Positions 23,908 to 35,470 of a stretch of 64,000 nucleotides of DNA are shown here, in pieces (position 1 is the stretch's first letter; each line of letters opens with the position of its first letter). The stretch is from Piper betle (Eukaryota > Streptophyta > Magnoliopsida > Piperales > Piperaceae). A program made the position numbers and the translations under genes. The DNA lies in contig JAURVB010013532.1 of the NCBI GenBank assembly GCA_033002965.1, positions 1-64,000 of the forward strand. Direction: 5' to 3'. The notes beneath the pieces are model-generated. The model made no database searches, was not told where the DNA came from, and saw only the letters and a list, made by a program, of their open reading frames with translations.

Positions 23908-24658
23908 TAACCCATTAAAATGATTATTTTTAAAGATTTATTACGAGTTCATATTATTTTTTAACTCGAGTCGGTAGTGAGTCAACCCATATTTACAAAA
24001 TTGCCACCCTTCTTCTTCTTCTTCTCGTTGCCATTCTTCTCTTCTCCAAAAATAGATTCCTCCTTCCCCTCCAACCCTTATCTTGGCACCCAATTGAACC
24101 ACCATCTATACATCACAACAAAGCATCAACAACAAGAGAAAATCAGCAAGCGAGGAAGCCTCAAGTGCGTGTTTTACAGCAGTTAACCAAGACGACCATG
24201 TGCTGCACAATGGCGCCCAACTCCTGGCAAGTTCTTCTTCTCCCAGCCTCAAGACCCCTCCTTTCTTGGACCTTGCTCCAATTCAGATGTTCCATGACCT
24301 CAGGCTGACATCAAAATAGGAATGATTTCCCACAATCTTCACAACTATGTATATATACAACTCAACAAGTCCCTCAATTAAATTCTTACACCCTACACTA
24401 TTGCCCATTTATGAATAGGTATCACTTGGCTAAAGTTCATTCTCCCTTTCCCTCCCACTCACCATGTCGAACCATGATAGGTCGACTAATGATCATAATA
24501 ATCGTGATGACCAATCATATTGATTCACCCGTACTTCACTTAACCGGGTAACCGGGTAAATAATAAAATATAATAATTAACCGGGTAAAGAATATAACAC
24601 GTTCGGTCCTTTCCAAACCGCATCCGTATCAAAAAATTTTTTTCTCACAGTCTTTACA
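23908..24658 (-). repeat. 3' LTR of K, partial
   Basis: It has the CTT-rich tract at 24008-24030 and the block shared with 35486-35760. It ends at 24658 with CAGTCTTTACA, next to the polypurine tract (ATCTCCCCAA on the plus strand). The 3' part of the LTR is replaced by element C sequence at 23907. Confidence 0.75.
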
Positions 24659-24834
24659 ATCTCCCCAACTTGGACATATTTCATCTCTTAAATATCATAA
24701 CAGCAACAGAACAATCATGATTAATTTTATTTATATCTTTGGGATTAGTTCATGCTACTGCAAATATAAATGCCTATGCCACAAAAAGGCTAGGTTATTT
24801 CCTTGCCATTTCTTGTTCAGTCTCCCATCTAGCT
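24659..24834 (-). pseudogene. pol: Chromodomain tail of K
   Basis: On the minus strand the segment nearest the 5' LTR matches the last ~25 codons of pol in F (the [17 protein letters not shown] end, 52007-52070), followed by the pol stop and the untranslated region. Nothing else of pol is left. Confidence 0.65.
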
Positions 24835-26159
24835 TGTCACAACTTGCCTGAACCAAACCGGCTGTTACTTAAAAATATAATTGATGTAACTGTAATATTC
24901 CAGAACTTGAACTAAAATACAGGAAATAAGTCTCGCAACATATAATATGAATCATAACAATAAATCATGCTCTCTGAAATTTAAAATAATCGTCCCATAG
25001 TCTTGGACCGTTTCCCATAGCCACATTTATATCACAAGAGATTAATAAGGAAGTCCAAATTTTTATTATCGATTCACCATACCTAGGTTGGTGAAAGAAC
25101 CACCAACCACACTTCTATTCTTTAGTCTAAAGCTGCTCACCTGTGGAGGCAATTACATGTTAGTGATAAAACCACTAAGCTGCATAATTATATGAAACAA
25201 GTCAATATAATCCCTATTATCATTTCACTCAGTTTTTATTATTATTATTACACAAGTAAAGAGTAATTATCCCTCAGGTCATTCTGAGATTAGTAATTTG
25301 TCTCTCAGGTCAATTCTGAGATTAGTAAAAGTCGATCTCCCAGCTCATTCTGAGATTAGAAAATCGTCTCTCAGCTCATTCTGAGATTAGGTGGTCTCCC
25401 AATTTATTTTGAGATTAGTCATGGTCTCCCAGTTCATTCTGAGATTAGAAATCGTCTCCCAGCTCGTTTTGAGATTAGGTGGTCTCCCAATTCATTTTGA
25501 GATTAGTCATGGTCCTCCAATTCATTTTGAGGTTAGTCATGTCTCCCAGTTCATTCTGAGATTAGAACATTGTCTCCCAGCTCATTCTAGAGATTAGGTG
25601 GTCTCCCAATTCATTTTGAGATTAGTCATGGTCTTCCAGTTCATTCTTGAGATTGAAAATTGTCTCCCAGCTCGTTTTGAGATTAAGTTGTCTCCCAATT
25701 CATTTTAAGATTACTCATGGTGTCCCAGTTCATTCTAAGATTAGAAAATTCTCTCCCAGCTCATTCTGACATTAGGTGGTCTCCCAATTCATTTTGAGAT
25801 TAGTCATGGTCTCCTAGTTAATTCTGAGATTAGAACATTGTCTCCCAGCTCATTCTGAGATTAGGTGGTCTCCCAATTCGTTTTGAGATTAGTCATGGTC
25901 TCCCAACTCATTCTAAGATTAGAAATTATCTCCCAGCTCATTTTGAGAATAGTGGCCGACAAGGCTACCGGTTTGGGAAAATACAACATTGCTTATAGTT
26001 ATACCATTTTGGGGAAATACAACATTTTATATAATTATAACATTTTATATAATTATACCAGTTTGAGCAAATACAACATTTAAAATAAGTATATGGAATT
26101 GGATATTTCAAACTCACAGCTGCGACCAGATGATCCTAATCTTAACGAGAATATAAAAT
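24835..26159 (-). repeat. 5' LTR of K, partial
   Basis: It starts TGTCACAACTTGCCTGAACC (24835), matching TGTAACGACCCGCCCGAACC at 40159. It carries a decayed hairpin (TGTGGAGGCAATTACATG) and the long GAGATTAG tandem array. It stops at 26159 where LTR L3 begins. The H copy continues past the matching point with ATACGGAAG. Confidence 0.75.
25262..25965 (-). repeat. GAGATTAG tandem array in LTR of K
   Basis: About 23 imperfect units of 28-31 bp built on TCTCCCAGCTCATTCTGAGATTAG. Alternating variants (GTGG, CATGG, AAATCG linkers) suggest a higher-order unit of two or three. A shorter array of the same unit is in the LTR of H (40590-40915). It makes frames such as 25391-25597 that are artefacts of repetition. 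Confidence 0.85.
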
Positions 26160-26369
26160 TGTAAAGACCGTGGAAAAAAAAATTTTTTTCCTAATATATT
26201 CTACTCGGGCAGGGAAGGATCGAACGTTAGAGAATTAATATTAATTATATTATATTCTCTACCCGGTTAAGTCTACACGGTTAGATATTTTATTCTTTAC
26301 CCGATTACCCGGTTAAAGGAATAAAATACGGGTATTAGTGTGTTTCCACAAACCCTAGCCGTCATTTCA

Positions 26370-26379
26370 TTTTATAAAG
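26370..26379 (+). promoter_or_regulatory. Possible TATA box in LTR L3
   Basis: ATTTTATAAAGG lies ~210 bp into the LTR in a stretch conserved among copies (compare 35158-35166 and 51641-51649, reversed). Position and sequence fit an LTR promoter. No transcript evidence can be read from DNA. Confidence 0.35.
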
Positions 26380-28047
26380 GACGTCCTCCACCCTAGCCTT
26401 CATTCGGATTTTCTTCTCCTCTTCCTTGCCGGCGTGTCTTCTTCTTTGCTTAGGTATTCTTCCTATCTCCTCTTCTTAATTTTCTTACATGCATATTTTA
26501 ATTTGATAATAAGCTTTATAATCGTGAGGATTAAAGTTAAAAATCAACAAGGAAGAAAAGAACTAAACTAAACTTGAAAACTGAAATCCCGTCCATGGCT
26601 GACGGGTGCAAATTGTTGGCGATATGGGCAACTGTAAACAAGTTTGCAAGGCTTCCCCTCACACCCCCGACGACCCCTCTGGTTGCTGGGTCGAAGGGAT
26701 GGCTCGCCATGTCCCTGGTTTCCGGTGGGTGGTGGAATTGCAGCGGTGGATGGGCGGAGTTGCAAGGGTGATGGAATGGCGACATTCTGCTGCAATAGGT
26801 GCTGTAATTGATGTTCAAAGGGGTAGACACCGGTTGTGCTTCGCCGATAGCATAATGGGTTCCTTCACAGCAGTTCAGACCGCCGGAACAGTCCATAACG
26901 GACGACCTTCTCGCCGGAATTCATGGCAGCGACGTGCAGAAGTGGGGAGGACGACCATACTCCATGCAACGTCCAAAGGTGGCTGATCCTTACTGTTTTG
27001 AGGCCGGCCTGAGGTCGTGGAACATATGAATTGGAGCAAGGTGCAAGAAAGGAGGGGTCTTGAGGCTGGGAGAAGAAGAACAGGCCAGGAGTTGGGCGCC
27101 ATGGTGCAGCACATGGTCGTCTTGGTTAACTGCTGTAAAACACGCACTTTAGGCTTCCAATTGGTTGGTGGAGAAGGTTGAAGTTGAGGGAGGACGTGAT
27201 TCTGGGTTTGAGTGCCAAGAAAAGGGGCGGAGAAGAAGGGCGTGGTCTGGTTTTGGGTGCAGAGAAGAGTGGCGACGGGAAGAAGAAGAAGAAGAAGAAG
27301 AAGGAAGAAGAAGAAGAAGGAGGAGGAGGAGGGTGGCAGTTTTGTAAATATGGGTTGACTCGATACCAACTCGAGTTAATAAATAATACGAACACGTAAT
27401 AAATCTTTAAAGATAATTATTTTAATGGGTTAGGGTAAAGTTACTAAACTAATTAGTTATTTGACAAAGTCGACATGGACATAAATAATAAAAAATACGG
27501 TAATGAGAAACTGTCGATAATTAATCGGCGTAATAAAAGCGATTAAATTAAATCGGATGGTTATAAGTGATTAATAAATAAAGATGTTACCTTTACCATA
27601 TTAAATTTAATATTAGGTAAATAAAATGATTATTTTAATAACGAGTGAGTAATGTAGAAAATAAGTTATTAAACTATAGTATGGTAGCAATCACTCGGGT
27701 CGTACCTAAATAGCATAATGGAAATAAATAAAGTTCGAAACTTTATAGAGTCAAATAATTTAAAATAATTGTATTAATAATATTTATTAATTAAAATAAT
27801 ACAAATTATTTTAAATAATTTAATTGAACAACTTAATTAATTAAATTGCTGTAAGAAATAGCCGTGATTAAAAAATTTTATCTTAAGGAAAATATACTTA
27901 TAATAGTAATTAAATATTTGGGTATAAGTTGATAATTATTTTATTATTTGTTAGGTGTTAATTATGATCTAGATTATTAATGTAAAGTAGGATTTAAATG
28001 ATTATGTCACATGAATAGTGTAATTTTAATATTGTTGAAATTTAATA

Positions 28048-28050
<3 letters not shown>

Positions 28051-28081
<31 letters not shown>
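28051..28081. repeat. (AT)n microsatellite
   Basis: Uninterrupted AT dinucleotides in the AT-rich middle of L3. Similar runs are at 35426-35455, 44966-44991 and 50163-50198. Confidence 0.95.
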
Positions 28082-28083
<2 letters not shown>

Positions 28084-28339
28084 TCATTTAGGTGCATGCA
28101 TTTCTACTCGAATAAAATTATACTTATGTATAATTTTATGTCCTCATTCAGATTAGGATCATTGGTCGCAGCTGCAAGTTCGAAATATCCAGGTTTGTAT
28201 AATTATTTAAAATGTTGTATTTTACTTTGTGGATAACCTGGTTAGCCTGAGCCCAGATTTGACCACCATGCACCGAGTACAACCGGGGTCAAGGAATTGA
28301 CTCAGTATGACACGGGCTATGCCCTTCATAATCAAATAA

Positions 28340-28690
28340 TGGACATGATGGATTGACCCATCAGCCAATAAATTGGACATGGCGGATTGGACTCGCCAGC
28401 CGGTAATGGACATGATGGACTGACCCATCAGCCAATAAATTGGACATAGTGGATTGGACTTGCCACCCAATTACGGACATGGTGGACTAACCCATCAGCC
28501 AATAGATGGACATGGTGGATTGACCCATCAGCCAACTAATGGACATGGTGGATTGGACTCACCACCCGATAATGGACATGGCGGATTGGACTAGCCCGCC
28601 GGTAATGTATATGATGGACTGACCCATCACCCAATAGGTGGACATGGTGGACTGAACCATCAGCTAATAAATGGTCATGTTGGAATGGTC
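28340..28690 (+). repeat. GGACATGGTGG tandem array in L3
   Basis: About nine to ten imperfect units of 30-40 bp built on GGACATGATGGACTGACCCATCAGCCAAT-type words. It sits between GAATTGACTCAGTATGACAC and GACTTGTTTTATTTAATTAT, the same place where other LTR copies hold unrelated arrays. Confidence 0.85.
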
Positions 28691-29062
28691 ACAAGTGCCA
28701 ATATTATAGATAATGATAGGGAGTTTATGGACTTGTTTTATTTAATTATACGGCTTAGTGGTTAATCACTAACGCGGAATTGCCTCTGTAGGTTAGTAGC
28801 TGGACCTAAAGACTAAGAGACGACAGGGTGGTTCTTCTACCAACGCAGGTGGTGAACGGTTAGTAAGCGGACTTCTCTTTTTAATTTTCTTGTGTTATAA
28901 ATGTGGCTATGGGAAACGGTCCAAGACTGTGGGATAATTACATCATGCATTGTCATTTGAAAAATATGTTCTTTTGAGTTAGAAATGCTAGACTTATTTA
29001 CTTTCATATTATACATATAACCTTTTAAGTAACACCTGGTCCGATTAGGACCGGTTGTTATA

Positions 29063-29142
29063 GGGTTGGTTTTGTTAAATTTTGACTAACACCTGGCTAA
29101 CATGGCCCATAATATCGTGAAAAATGGCGGGTTGGTACAAGC
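29063..29142 (+). repeat. Tail of an F/S1-type LTR
   Basis: TAACACCTGGCTAACATGGC ... AATATCGTGAAAAATGGCGG followed by GTTGGTACA is the reverse complement of the LTR start seen at 32743, 50254 and 54918. Only the last ~55 bp remain, wedged between L3 and G. Confidence 0.65.
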
Positions 29143-29864
29143 ACATTCTGAGATTAGGTGCCGACAAAGACTACTGTGATGGAACCCATGATGCTGTCGA
29201 CGAACCATAAGCAGTGTCTACTCCTCTGAATGTCTATTACAGCACCTATTGCAGCAGAACATCGCCACTTCCATCATTCTTGCAACTCCGCCCCCTCACA
29301 GCTGCAATTCCGCCGCCCACCGGAAAATATGGACATGGCAAGCCATCCCTTCGACCCAGCAACCAGAGCATCGTGGGTGTGAGGGGAAGCCTTGCAAACT
29401 TGTTTACAGTTACCCATCTCGCCAACAATATGCACCCGTCAGCCATGGATGGGATTTCAATCATTCAGTTTAGTTTAGTTCTTTTCTTTCTTGTTAATTT
29501 GTGACTTAATTTACATGATTAACAAGCTTACTGTCAATTAAAAAGAACATGCATGCAAACTAAGAATAGGGAGATAAGAAGGATACCTAAGACAGGACGA
29601 AGCCCCCATAGGGAAGAGGAGAACTAGGCGGCTAAGGTGAGGAAGTCGCCCTTACACATGCATGTGAATAATGACGTCCCCTTTCCAAATTTATAAAAAT
29701 GAAAATGATGGCTAGGGTATGTGAAAACACCTCTACACCCATATTTCATTTAACAAGGTAAATAATAAAATGGGTAAATAATTAACCGGGTAAAAAAATA
29801 TAACATGTTCGGTCCTTCCCTAACCATGTCCGCGTCCTTTTTTATTTTTTTAATGGTCTTTACA
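29143..29864 (-). repeat. 3' LTR of chromovirus G, partial
   Basis: It begins with the last GAGATTAG unit and GCCGACAAAG, then jumps to the GC-richer block (ACTACTGTGATGGAACCC, shared with 35806-35823). It ends TGGTCTTTACA at 29864, followed by the polypurine tract ATCTCCCCAA. The AT-rich middle is deleted. Confidence 0.7.
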
Positions 29865-32195
29865 ATCTCCCCAACTTGGAAATATTTCGTCCCCGAAATA
29901 TCATAAAAGGCAACAAATATAAAACTCCTATGCCACAAACAGGCTAGGGTATTTCCTTGTCATTTCTTGTTCAGTTTCCCATGTAGCCTTCCTTTTTTCA
30001 CAATACTTTCACTAAGGGAATTTCCTTGTTCTGGAGTGTATTTATTTCTCTTGCCAGGATGCGGATCGGCTTTTCCTCGTATGTTAAATTTGATTGTAGC
30101 TCTATGTCTTCAAAATTTGTGATGATATGATCCTCATCCTGTACATACTTCTTTAGCATTGACACATGGAAAACATTGTGTACTCTAGCAAGGCTTGGAG
30201 GCAATGCTAATCTATATGCGCAATTCCCAACTCGATCCAGGATTGGAAACGGTCATATGAATCTTGGCTTCAACTTCCCTGATATTTTAAATCTGATCAC
30301 ACCCTTCATAGGAGATGTCTTAAGGTATACAAACTCCCCAACTTGGAACTCTATGAACTTCATTCGAGTATCAACATAGCTCTTTTGTCAATCCTAAGCT
30401 GCCTTAAGTCTTTGATGAATGACTTTCACCTTTTCAGTTGCTTCCCACACCATCTCTGGCCCGACTATAACTGCTTCGGTAGACTTCAGCAAGCACGATG
30501 GATATCTATAGGGCCTACCATATAATCCATCAAATGGTGCCATCCCTATACTGACTTGGTAAGCGTTATTGTAGGTGAATTCAGCCAAGGCTAAGTGTTT
30601 CTCCCATTCACCTCCCCAGTCAAGAATGCAAGCTCTTAACAAATCTTCCAAAGTTTGAATAGTCCTCTCACTCTAACCATCAGTTTGGGGATGATATGAT
30701 GTACTCAACTTAATTTGAGTTCCCATGGCTTTTTGGAAAGCTTCCCGAAATCTGAGGTCAATAGGGGACCGCGATCGGATACTATCTCCTTTGGAATCCC
30801 ATGCAATTTAGCAATATTGTCAACACATAATCCTGCCAGGTATTCCGCCGTTCTCATTGATTTCGTGGGGATGAAGTGAGCTACCCTAGTTAGTCGGTCC
30901 ATAACTACCCATATGGAGTCATGCTTCTTTTGAGTTCTTAAGAGCATTGAAATAAACTCGCATGTGACACACTCCCATTACCATGTTGGTATTTCTAAAG
31001 GTTGCAATAGTCCTCTAGGTAGTTGATGTTTGGCTTTGATCTGTTGGCAAGTCTAACACATAGAGACAAAATCCACCACATCCCTCTTCATGCCAATCCA
31101 CCAGTAGGTTTGCTTTAAGTCCTAATACATTTTAGTAACTCGAGGGTGTATCGATAACTTTCAGCGAAGAGCCTCCTCCAACATATTCTGCCTCAATGTA
31201 TTATCCTTAGGTACACACAACCTTCCTCTAAATCTGATCACACTATTGGATTCAGCTACAATGTCAGGAATCTTGTCCAACATTTCACTCAACTCCTCAT
31301 CATCCAATCGTGCTAGCTTAACACGATCAACCAAATCATTGGAAAGAATCAAATTTTCCAGTAAGCTTGTTAGTTGCGCCACCGAGATGAAAGCTACCAA
31401 TTCTACTGACATGGCCCAAAGTCTAGCTAGCTGCTGACTTTTGTCCACTTTGCCCTTCCGACTCAACGCGTCGGCTATCACATGTCGCTTTCCTTGGATG
31501 GTATAAGACTTGGAAGTCATAGTCCTTCAAATATTCTATCCACCGCTGCCAGTTCCAAGTCATTTTGGGTGAAGATATACTTCAAACTCTAGTGGTCAGT
31601 GATGACTTCGAACTGAATCCATACAAGTAGTGCCTCCAAATCTTCAGGGCAAAAACACTGCTGCCAGTTCCAAGTCATGGGTTGCATAATTTTGCTCATG
31701 AATCTTCCATTGACGAGATGCATAGGCCACCACCTTACCTTCTTACATTAAGACACATCCTAAACCTAACCGAGATGCATCGCTGAAGACTATGAATCCT
31801 TCATTACCATTTGGTAGTGTCAAGAATGGTGATTTAGAACTTGGTGTCAGTTCAGGTGCTAGGTCATTGGCAAACTCCACTGCCCGCTTAGGAGGTAACC
31901 CTAGAAGTTCGTCTGGGAATACACATATTGCCGTACTGAATCCTCCCCTTGAACCAAATTTGCAAATGCCAGTGCTTTCTTCTGGACAACAGGCTCTAGA
32001 AAATATTGTCTATTGAAAGCTGCCACAAATTCCGTCCACGCGATGGAGGAAATCTCACGTAGATGGAAAGTGGTTTTCTCTATGAATTTCCACCAGTAAG
32101 ATGCTTCCCCTTGAAGCATTCATGTTGCCAATCTCACTTGATGGCCATGGGGCACAGACAAAGCTCTAAATACTTTTTCAGGAATGTCAATCCAG
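29865..32195 (-). pseudogene. pol: Chromovirus G gag-pol remnant (gag, RNase H, integrase, chromodomain)
   Basis: Read on the minus strand: a gag piece (32195 to ~31900, EASYWWKFIEKTTFHLREISS) joins the protease-RT linker (DELLGLPPKRAVEF in another frame), then a short [17 protein letters not shown] stretch into RNase H. The integrase zinc region, core and C-terminal part follow (31520 to 30394, with [15 protein letters not shown]). The chromodomain comes last (30204-29998, [20 protein letters not shown]). Protease and nearly all of reverse transcriptase are deleted. Several frameshifts and stops break integrase. The gag end runs directly into LTR sequence of H at 32195. It is clearly related to F and H. 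Confidence 0.88.
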
Positions 32196-33138
32196 TTTTA
32201 TATAAAGTTTTGAACTTTATTTATTTTCATTATGCTATTTAGGTTCGACGCTTAGTGATTTCTATCCAACTATATTTTAATAACCCATTTTCTACCTTAC
32301 TGACTCGTTATTATAATACATAACTTTATTTACCTATTATTAAATTTAATCTGGTAAAGGTAAAATCTTTATTTTATTAATCCCTTATAAATATTCAAAT
32401 TTAAAATTAATCACTTATAGTATGCTGATTAATTATCGACCGTTTATTATTACCGTATTTTGTTTTATTACCCGTAGCGATTTGGTAAAATAATTAATTA
32501 GTTTACTAACTTTACCTATAACCCATTAACATAATTATCTTTAAAGATTTATTAGGTATTCGTATTATTTTTAACATGAGTCGGTATCGAGTCAACTAGT
32601 ATTTACAGAATCGCCACCCTCCTCCTCCTCCTCCTCCTCCTTCTTCTTCTTCTTCCCGTTGCCACTCTTCTCTGCACCAAAACCACACCACACCCTTCTT
32701 CTCCCTCTTTCTTGGCACCCAAACCAAGAATCACGTCCTCCTTGTAACGACCCGCCATTTTTCACAATAATATTGTGGGCCTAGCTGGCTAGGTGTTACC
32801 AATATGAAACTACTAAATGCCGAGTATAATAATTAAAACAAGTATAAAATAAAGGTTCCCACAGTCTTAGACCGTTTCCCAGCAGCCACACTTATTTCTC
32901 AAACAAATAAAAATAGGAGTCCTCATATTACTTTGCTCCATGCTCTAGTTGTCAATCATCTAATCTCGAATCTGCACACCTGCGGAGGCAATTCCGCGTT
33001 AGTGATTACAACACTAAGTAGTATAATAAATAAAACAAATCAAGTACATTCCACCATTTCCATATATTTATTTTAATATGCGGTGGAGCAATTCCGCTAT
33101 ACTCCCAAACAATGCGGAGGAGGTGTCCGCTGTGATCC

Positions 33139-33661
33139 GCACACCCCGGCCGTAGCCTTTTTATGGGGAGGCTACCACTACCGTCTCCAGTGCCAGTGCC
33201 TCGCACACCCCGGCCGTAGCCTTTTTGTGGGGAAGCTATCACTGCACTCAGGTGATTGCTATGCCCCGTTTGTGGGGAAGCTCTCACTACCAATTCTAGT
33301 GCCAGTGCCTCACACACCCCGGCCGTAGCCTTTTTATGGGGAGGCTATCACTGCACTCTAGTGTTAGTGCCTTACACACCCCGGCCGGAGCCTTTTTATG
33401 GGGAGGCTATCACTACACTCACGTGATTGCTACACCCCGTTTGTGGGGAAGCTCTCACTGCCAACTCTAGTGCTAGTGCCTCACACACCCCGGCCGTAGC
33501 CTTTTTATGGGGCGGCTATCACTGCACTCAGTGTCAGTGCCTCACACACCCCGGCCGTAGCCTTTTTATGGGGCGGCAATCACTGCACTCTAGTGCGATG
33601 GAGGAATCGCTGTGCCTCACTCACCCCGGCCGTAGCCTTTTTATGGGGCGGCTATCACTAC
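33139..33661 (-). repeat. CCGGCCGTAGCC tandem array in S1
   Basis: Seven units of about 50-65 bp begin CACACCCCGGCCGTAGCC and contain TTTTTATGGGG(A/C)GGCTATCACTGC. They are interspersed with a second unit type (GCTATGCCCCGTTTGTGGGG). The same array, with other unit numbers, is at 42977-43263, 50647-51169 and 55311-55833. Confidence 0.9.
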
Positions 33662-35423
33662 TCCAAAACAATATCGATGCATTACAAGATTCACACACAT
33701 AACACGACCCAGTGTCGGACTGAGTCAATTCTTTGACCCCGGTTGCACTTCGTGCATGGTGGTCGAATCTGGGCTCAGGCCGACCTAGGCTACCAACAAG
33801 GAAAATACGATGTTCTATCTATTATACGTACCTGACTTGCGGGTTCGTCCGACTGTAATCCGCTAACCCTAATATGAATGGGGCATAAAATTATACATTA
33901 GTATAATTTTACTCGCGTCGAAAATGCATGCAACTAAATATTTAATATATGCCACATTAATTAATTTATTTAATTCGATAAGGTTCAACACTTCTTTATT
34001 TAATTAATTATGCTATCGCGTAATTTGTACGCGATTATCTTTTATTGATCCATTATTTTACTTTACGAATTTATTATAAGAATAATCGTTTTATTTATCA
34101 AATATAACTTTTATATGATAAAGGTGAAGTCTTTATTATATATTCCTCTTAACCCTTCAATTTAAGTTAATTGCTTTTAATCAGCCGATTAATTAATTAC
34201 CGTTTATCCCGATCGAAATTTATTAATTTCATGTAATAATTTATAAATTTATTATTTTGACCACTTAACTCATATCTCTTTTAAATTATTTATTTTAATG
34301 ATTTGAATACAAGTTGGTATTATTATTATGATTTTTAACTCAACCCATATCGAGTCAACCAGAAATTACCAAACTGCCATTTTCTTCTTCTTCTTCTTCT
34401 TCTTCCCGTCACCCTCCTTCTCTTCACCAAAACCAGCACCAACCAGACCTTGGCACCACTTAGATCACGCCCTTCTTCTTCTTCCCTATGCAACCTAGCT
34501 AAACAACCATCCAAACATCCTAATCCAGCATCAACAACAAATTAAAACCACCCAAGATGAAGCCTAACGTCCACGTTTTACAGCAGCTATCCTAGGCGAC
34601 GTTCCTGCACCCAAAACCCAGCCTTGGCGTCCTCTTCTTCAACCCAAAACCAATTCACTTCCTTCCTAACTGCTTCCCTTTCCTAGCAATCCAATTGGAA
34701 GCCTAAAGCTTGTGCCTTTCAACAACTAACCACGTCCAACTAAGTTCTGCACCAACGAACCAGCAGCCATGGCGACCTTCCTGCTGCTATGGCGACTCAA
34801 ACGTGGCCAGCAGCACCGCCCAAAGCGTCCCCTTCTTCCCGCACAACAACCCAACGCCCAAAAGAAGTGAAACACTACCTTGCTGCGTGGTATATGCAAC
34901 TGGTTGTGACACAATCGCCATGGTGCCGCTGCTGCAATTCAGCAGAACGTGCTACCATCCTTGGCTATAAATTCTATGAAATCTACCCTTTTTCTTGTTG
35001 ATTTCAAGTCATAGTTTCCATGATTATCTTGTATTATAATGTTTGATCATATGTATGCATGCAAACTTTGAAGAAGAGAGGAAGAAACTTACTAAAACAA
35101 TGGGGAAGCCGGCGTTTGTCCAAGGAGCTTATGTGCATGACGCCCCCTCCCTCCTCCTTATAAAATGAAAGAAGGCTTAGGGTTTATGAAAACACACTTC
35201 GTTGCCGGGTAAATGGGTAAGTGATACGGTTCACTTTACCATTTCACTTAACCTCTTAAACGGGTACATGGTATGGTTCAGTTAAATGGTTAGATGGTAT
35301 GGTTAAAAATACTTAACCGGTTAACTAATACTTTCCACTTGACCGGGTAATTGATAATTAACCGGGTAGCGGGTAAATAATTTAAATAAATTCATGGATA
35401 CCAATGTTCGATCCCACTGCGTC

Positions 35424-35425
<2 letters not shown>

Positions 35426-35459
<34 letters not shown>

Positions 35460-35470
35460 TTATTTATTTT
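35426..35470. repeat. (AT)n and TTTA microsatellite in S1
   Basis: A 30-bp AT run passes into TTTATTTATT close to the LTR end. F copies have shorter interrupted AT runs at the matching place (51900-51921, 56601-56631). Confidence 0.9.

Larger units (their letters stand above)
23908..26159 (-). mobile_element. Element K: collapsed Tekay-type chromovirus
   Basis: Minus-strand order: partial 5' LTR (24835-26159), a 176-bp interior (24659-24834) and partial 3' LTR (23908-24658). The interior keeps only the 3' untranslated region, polypurine tract and last codons of the chromodomain. Primer site, gag and almost all of pol are missing, and the interior joins the 5' LTR flush at its terminal TGTCACAAC. 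Confidence 0.75.
26160..29062 (+). repeat. Chromovirus LTR L3, isolated, with ~37-bp tandem array
   Basis: It starts TGTAAAGACCGTGG and ends GACCGGTTGTTATA, about 2.9 kb. Internal order matches L2. A purine stretch at 27280-27335 is GAA/GAG repeats. I found no internal region on either side and no matching 5-bp flanks (AAAAT versus GGGTT). It is therefore either an old solo LTR with decayed flanks or a piece brought in by rearrangement. Confidence 0.75.

Noticed and set aside
25262..25965. Regular GAGATTAG array resembling a CRISPR array
   Set aside because: Units vary in length and sequence, there are no unique spacers of constant size, the array sits inside a plant retrotransposon LTR, and there are no cas genes.
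26537..27395. Frames of 119, 164 and 126 codons on both strands
   Set aside because: They fall in LTR L3. The 164-codon frame reads the GAA/CTT simple repeat, and no frame is kept in L2, S1 or 61968-64000.
26155..29067. L3 as a clean solo-LTR insertion
   Set aside because: The flanking 5-mers AAAAT and GGGTT do not match, and the K LTR does not resume on the right side, so a simple insertion is not supported.
33427..33702. Frame with repeated HTPAVAFLWGGYH peptide
   Set aside because: The repetition comes from the CCGGCCGTAGCC DNA array. The unit length is not constant in threes across copies, and neighbouring arrays shift frame.
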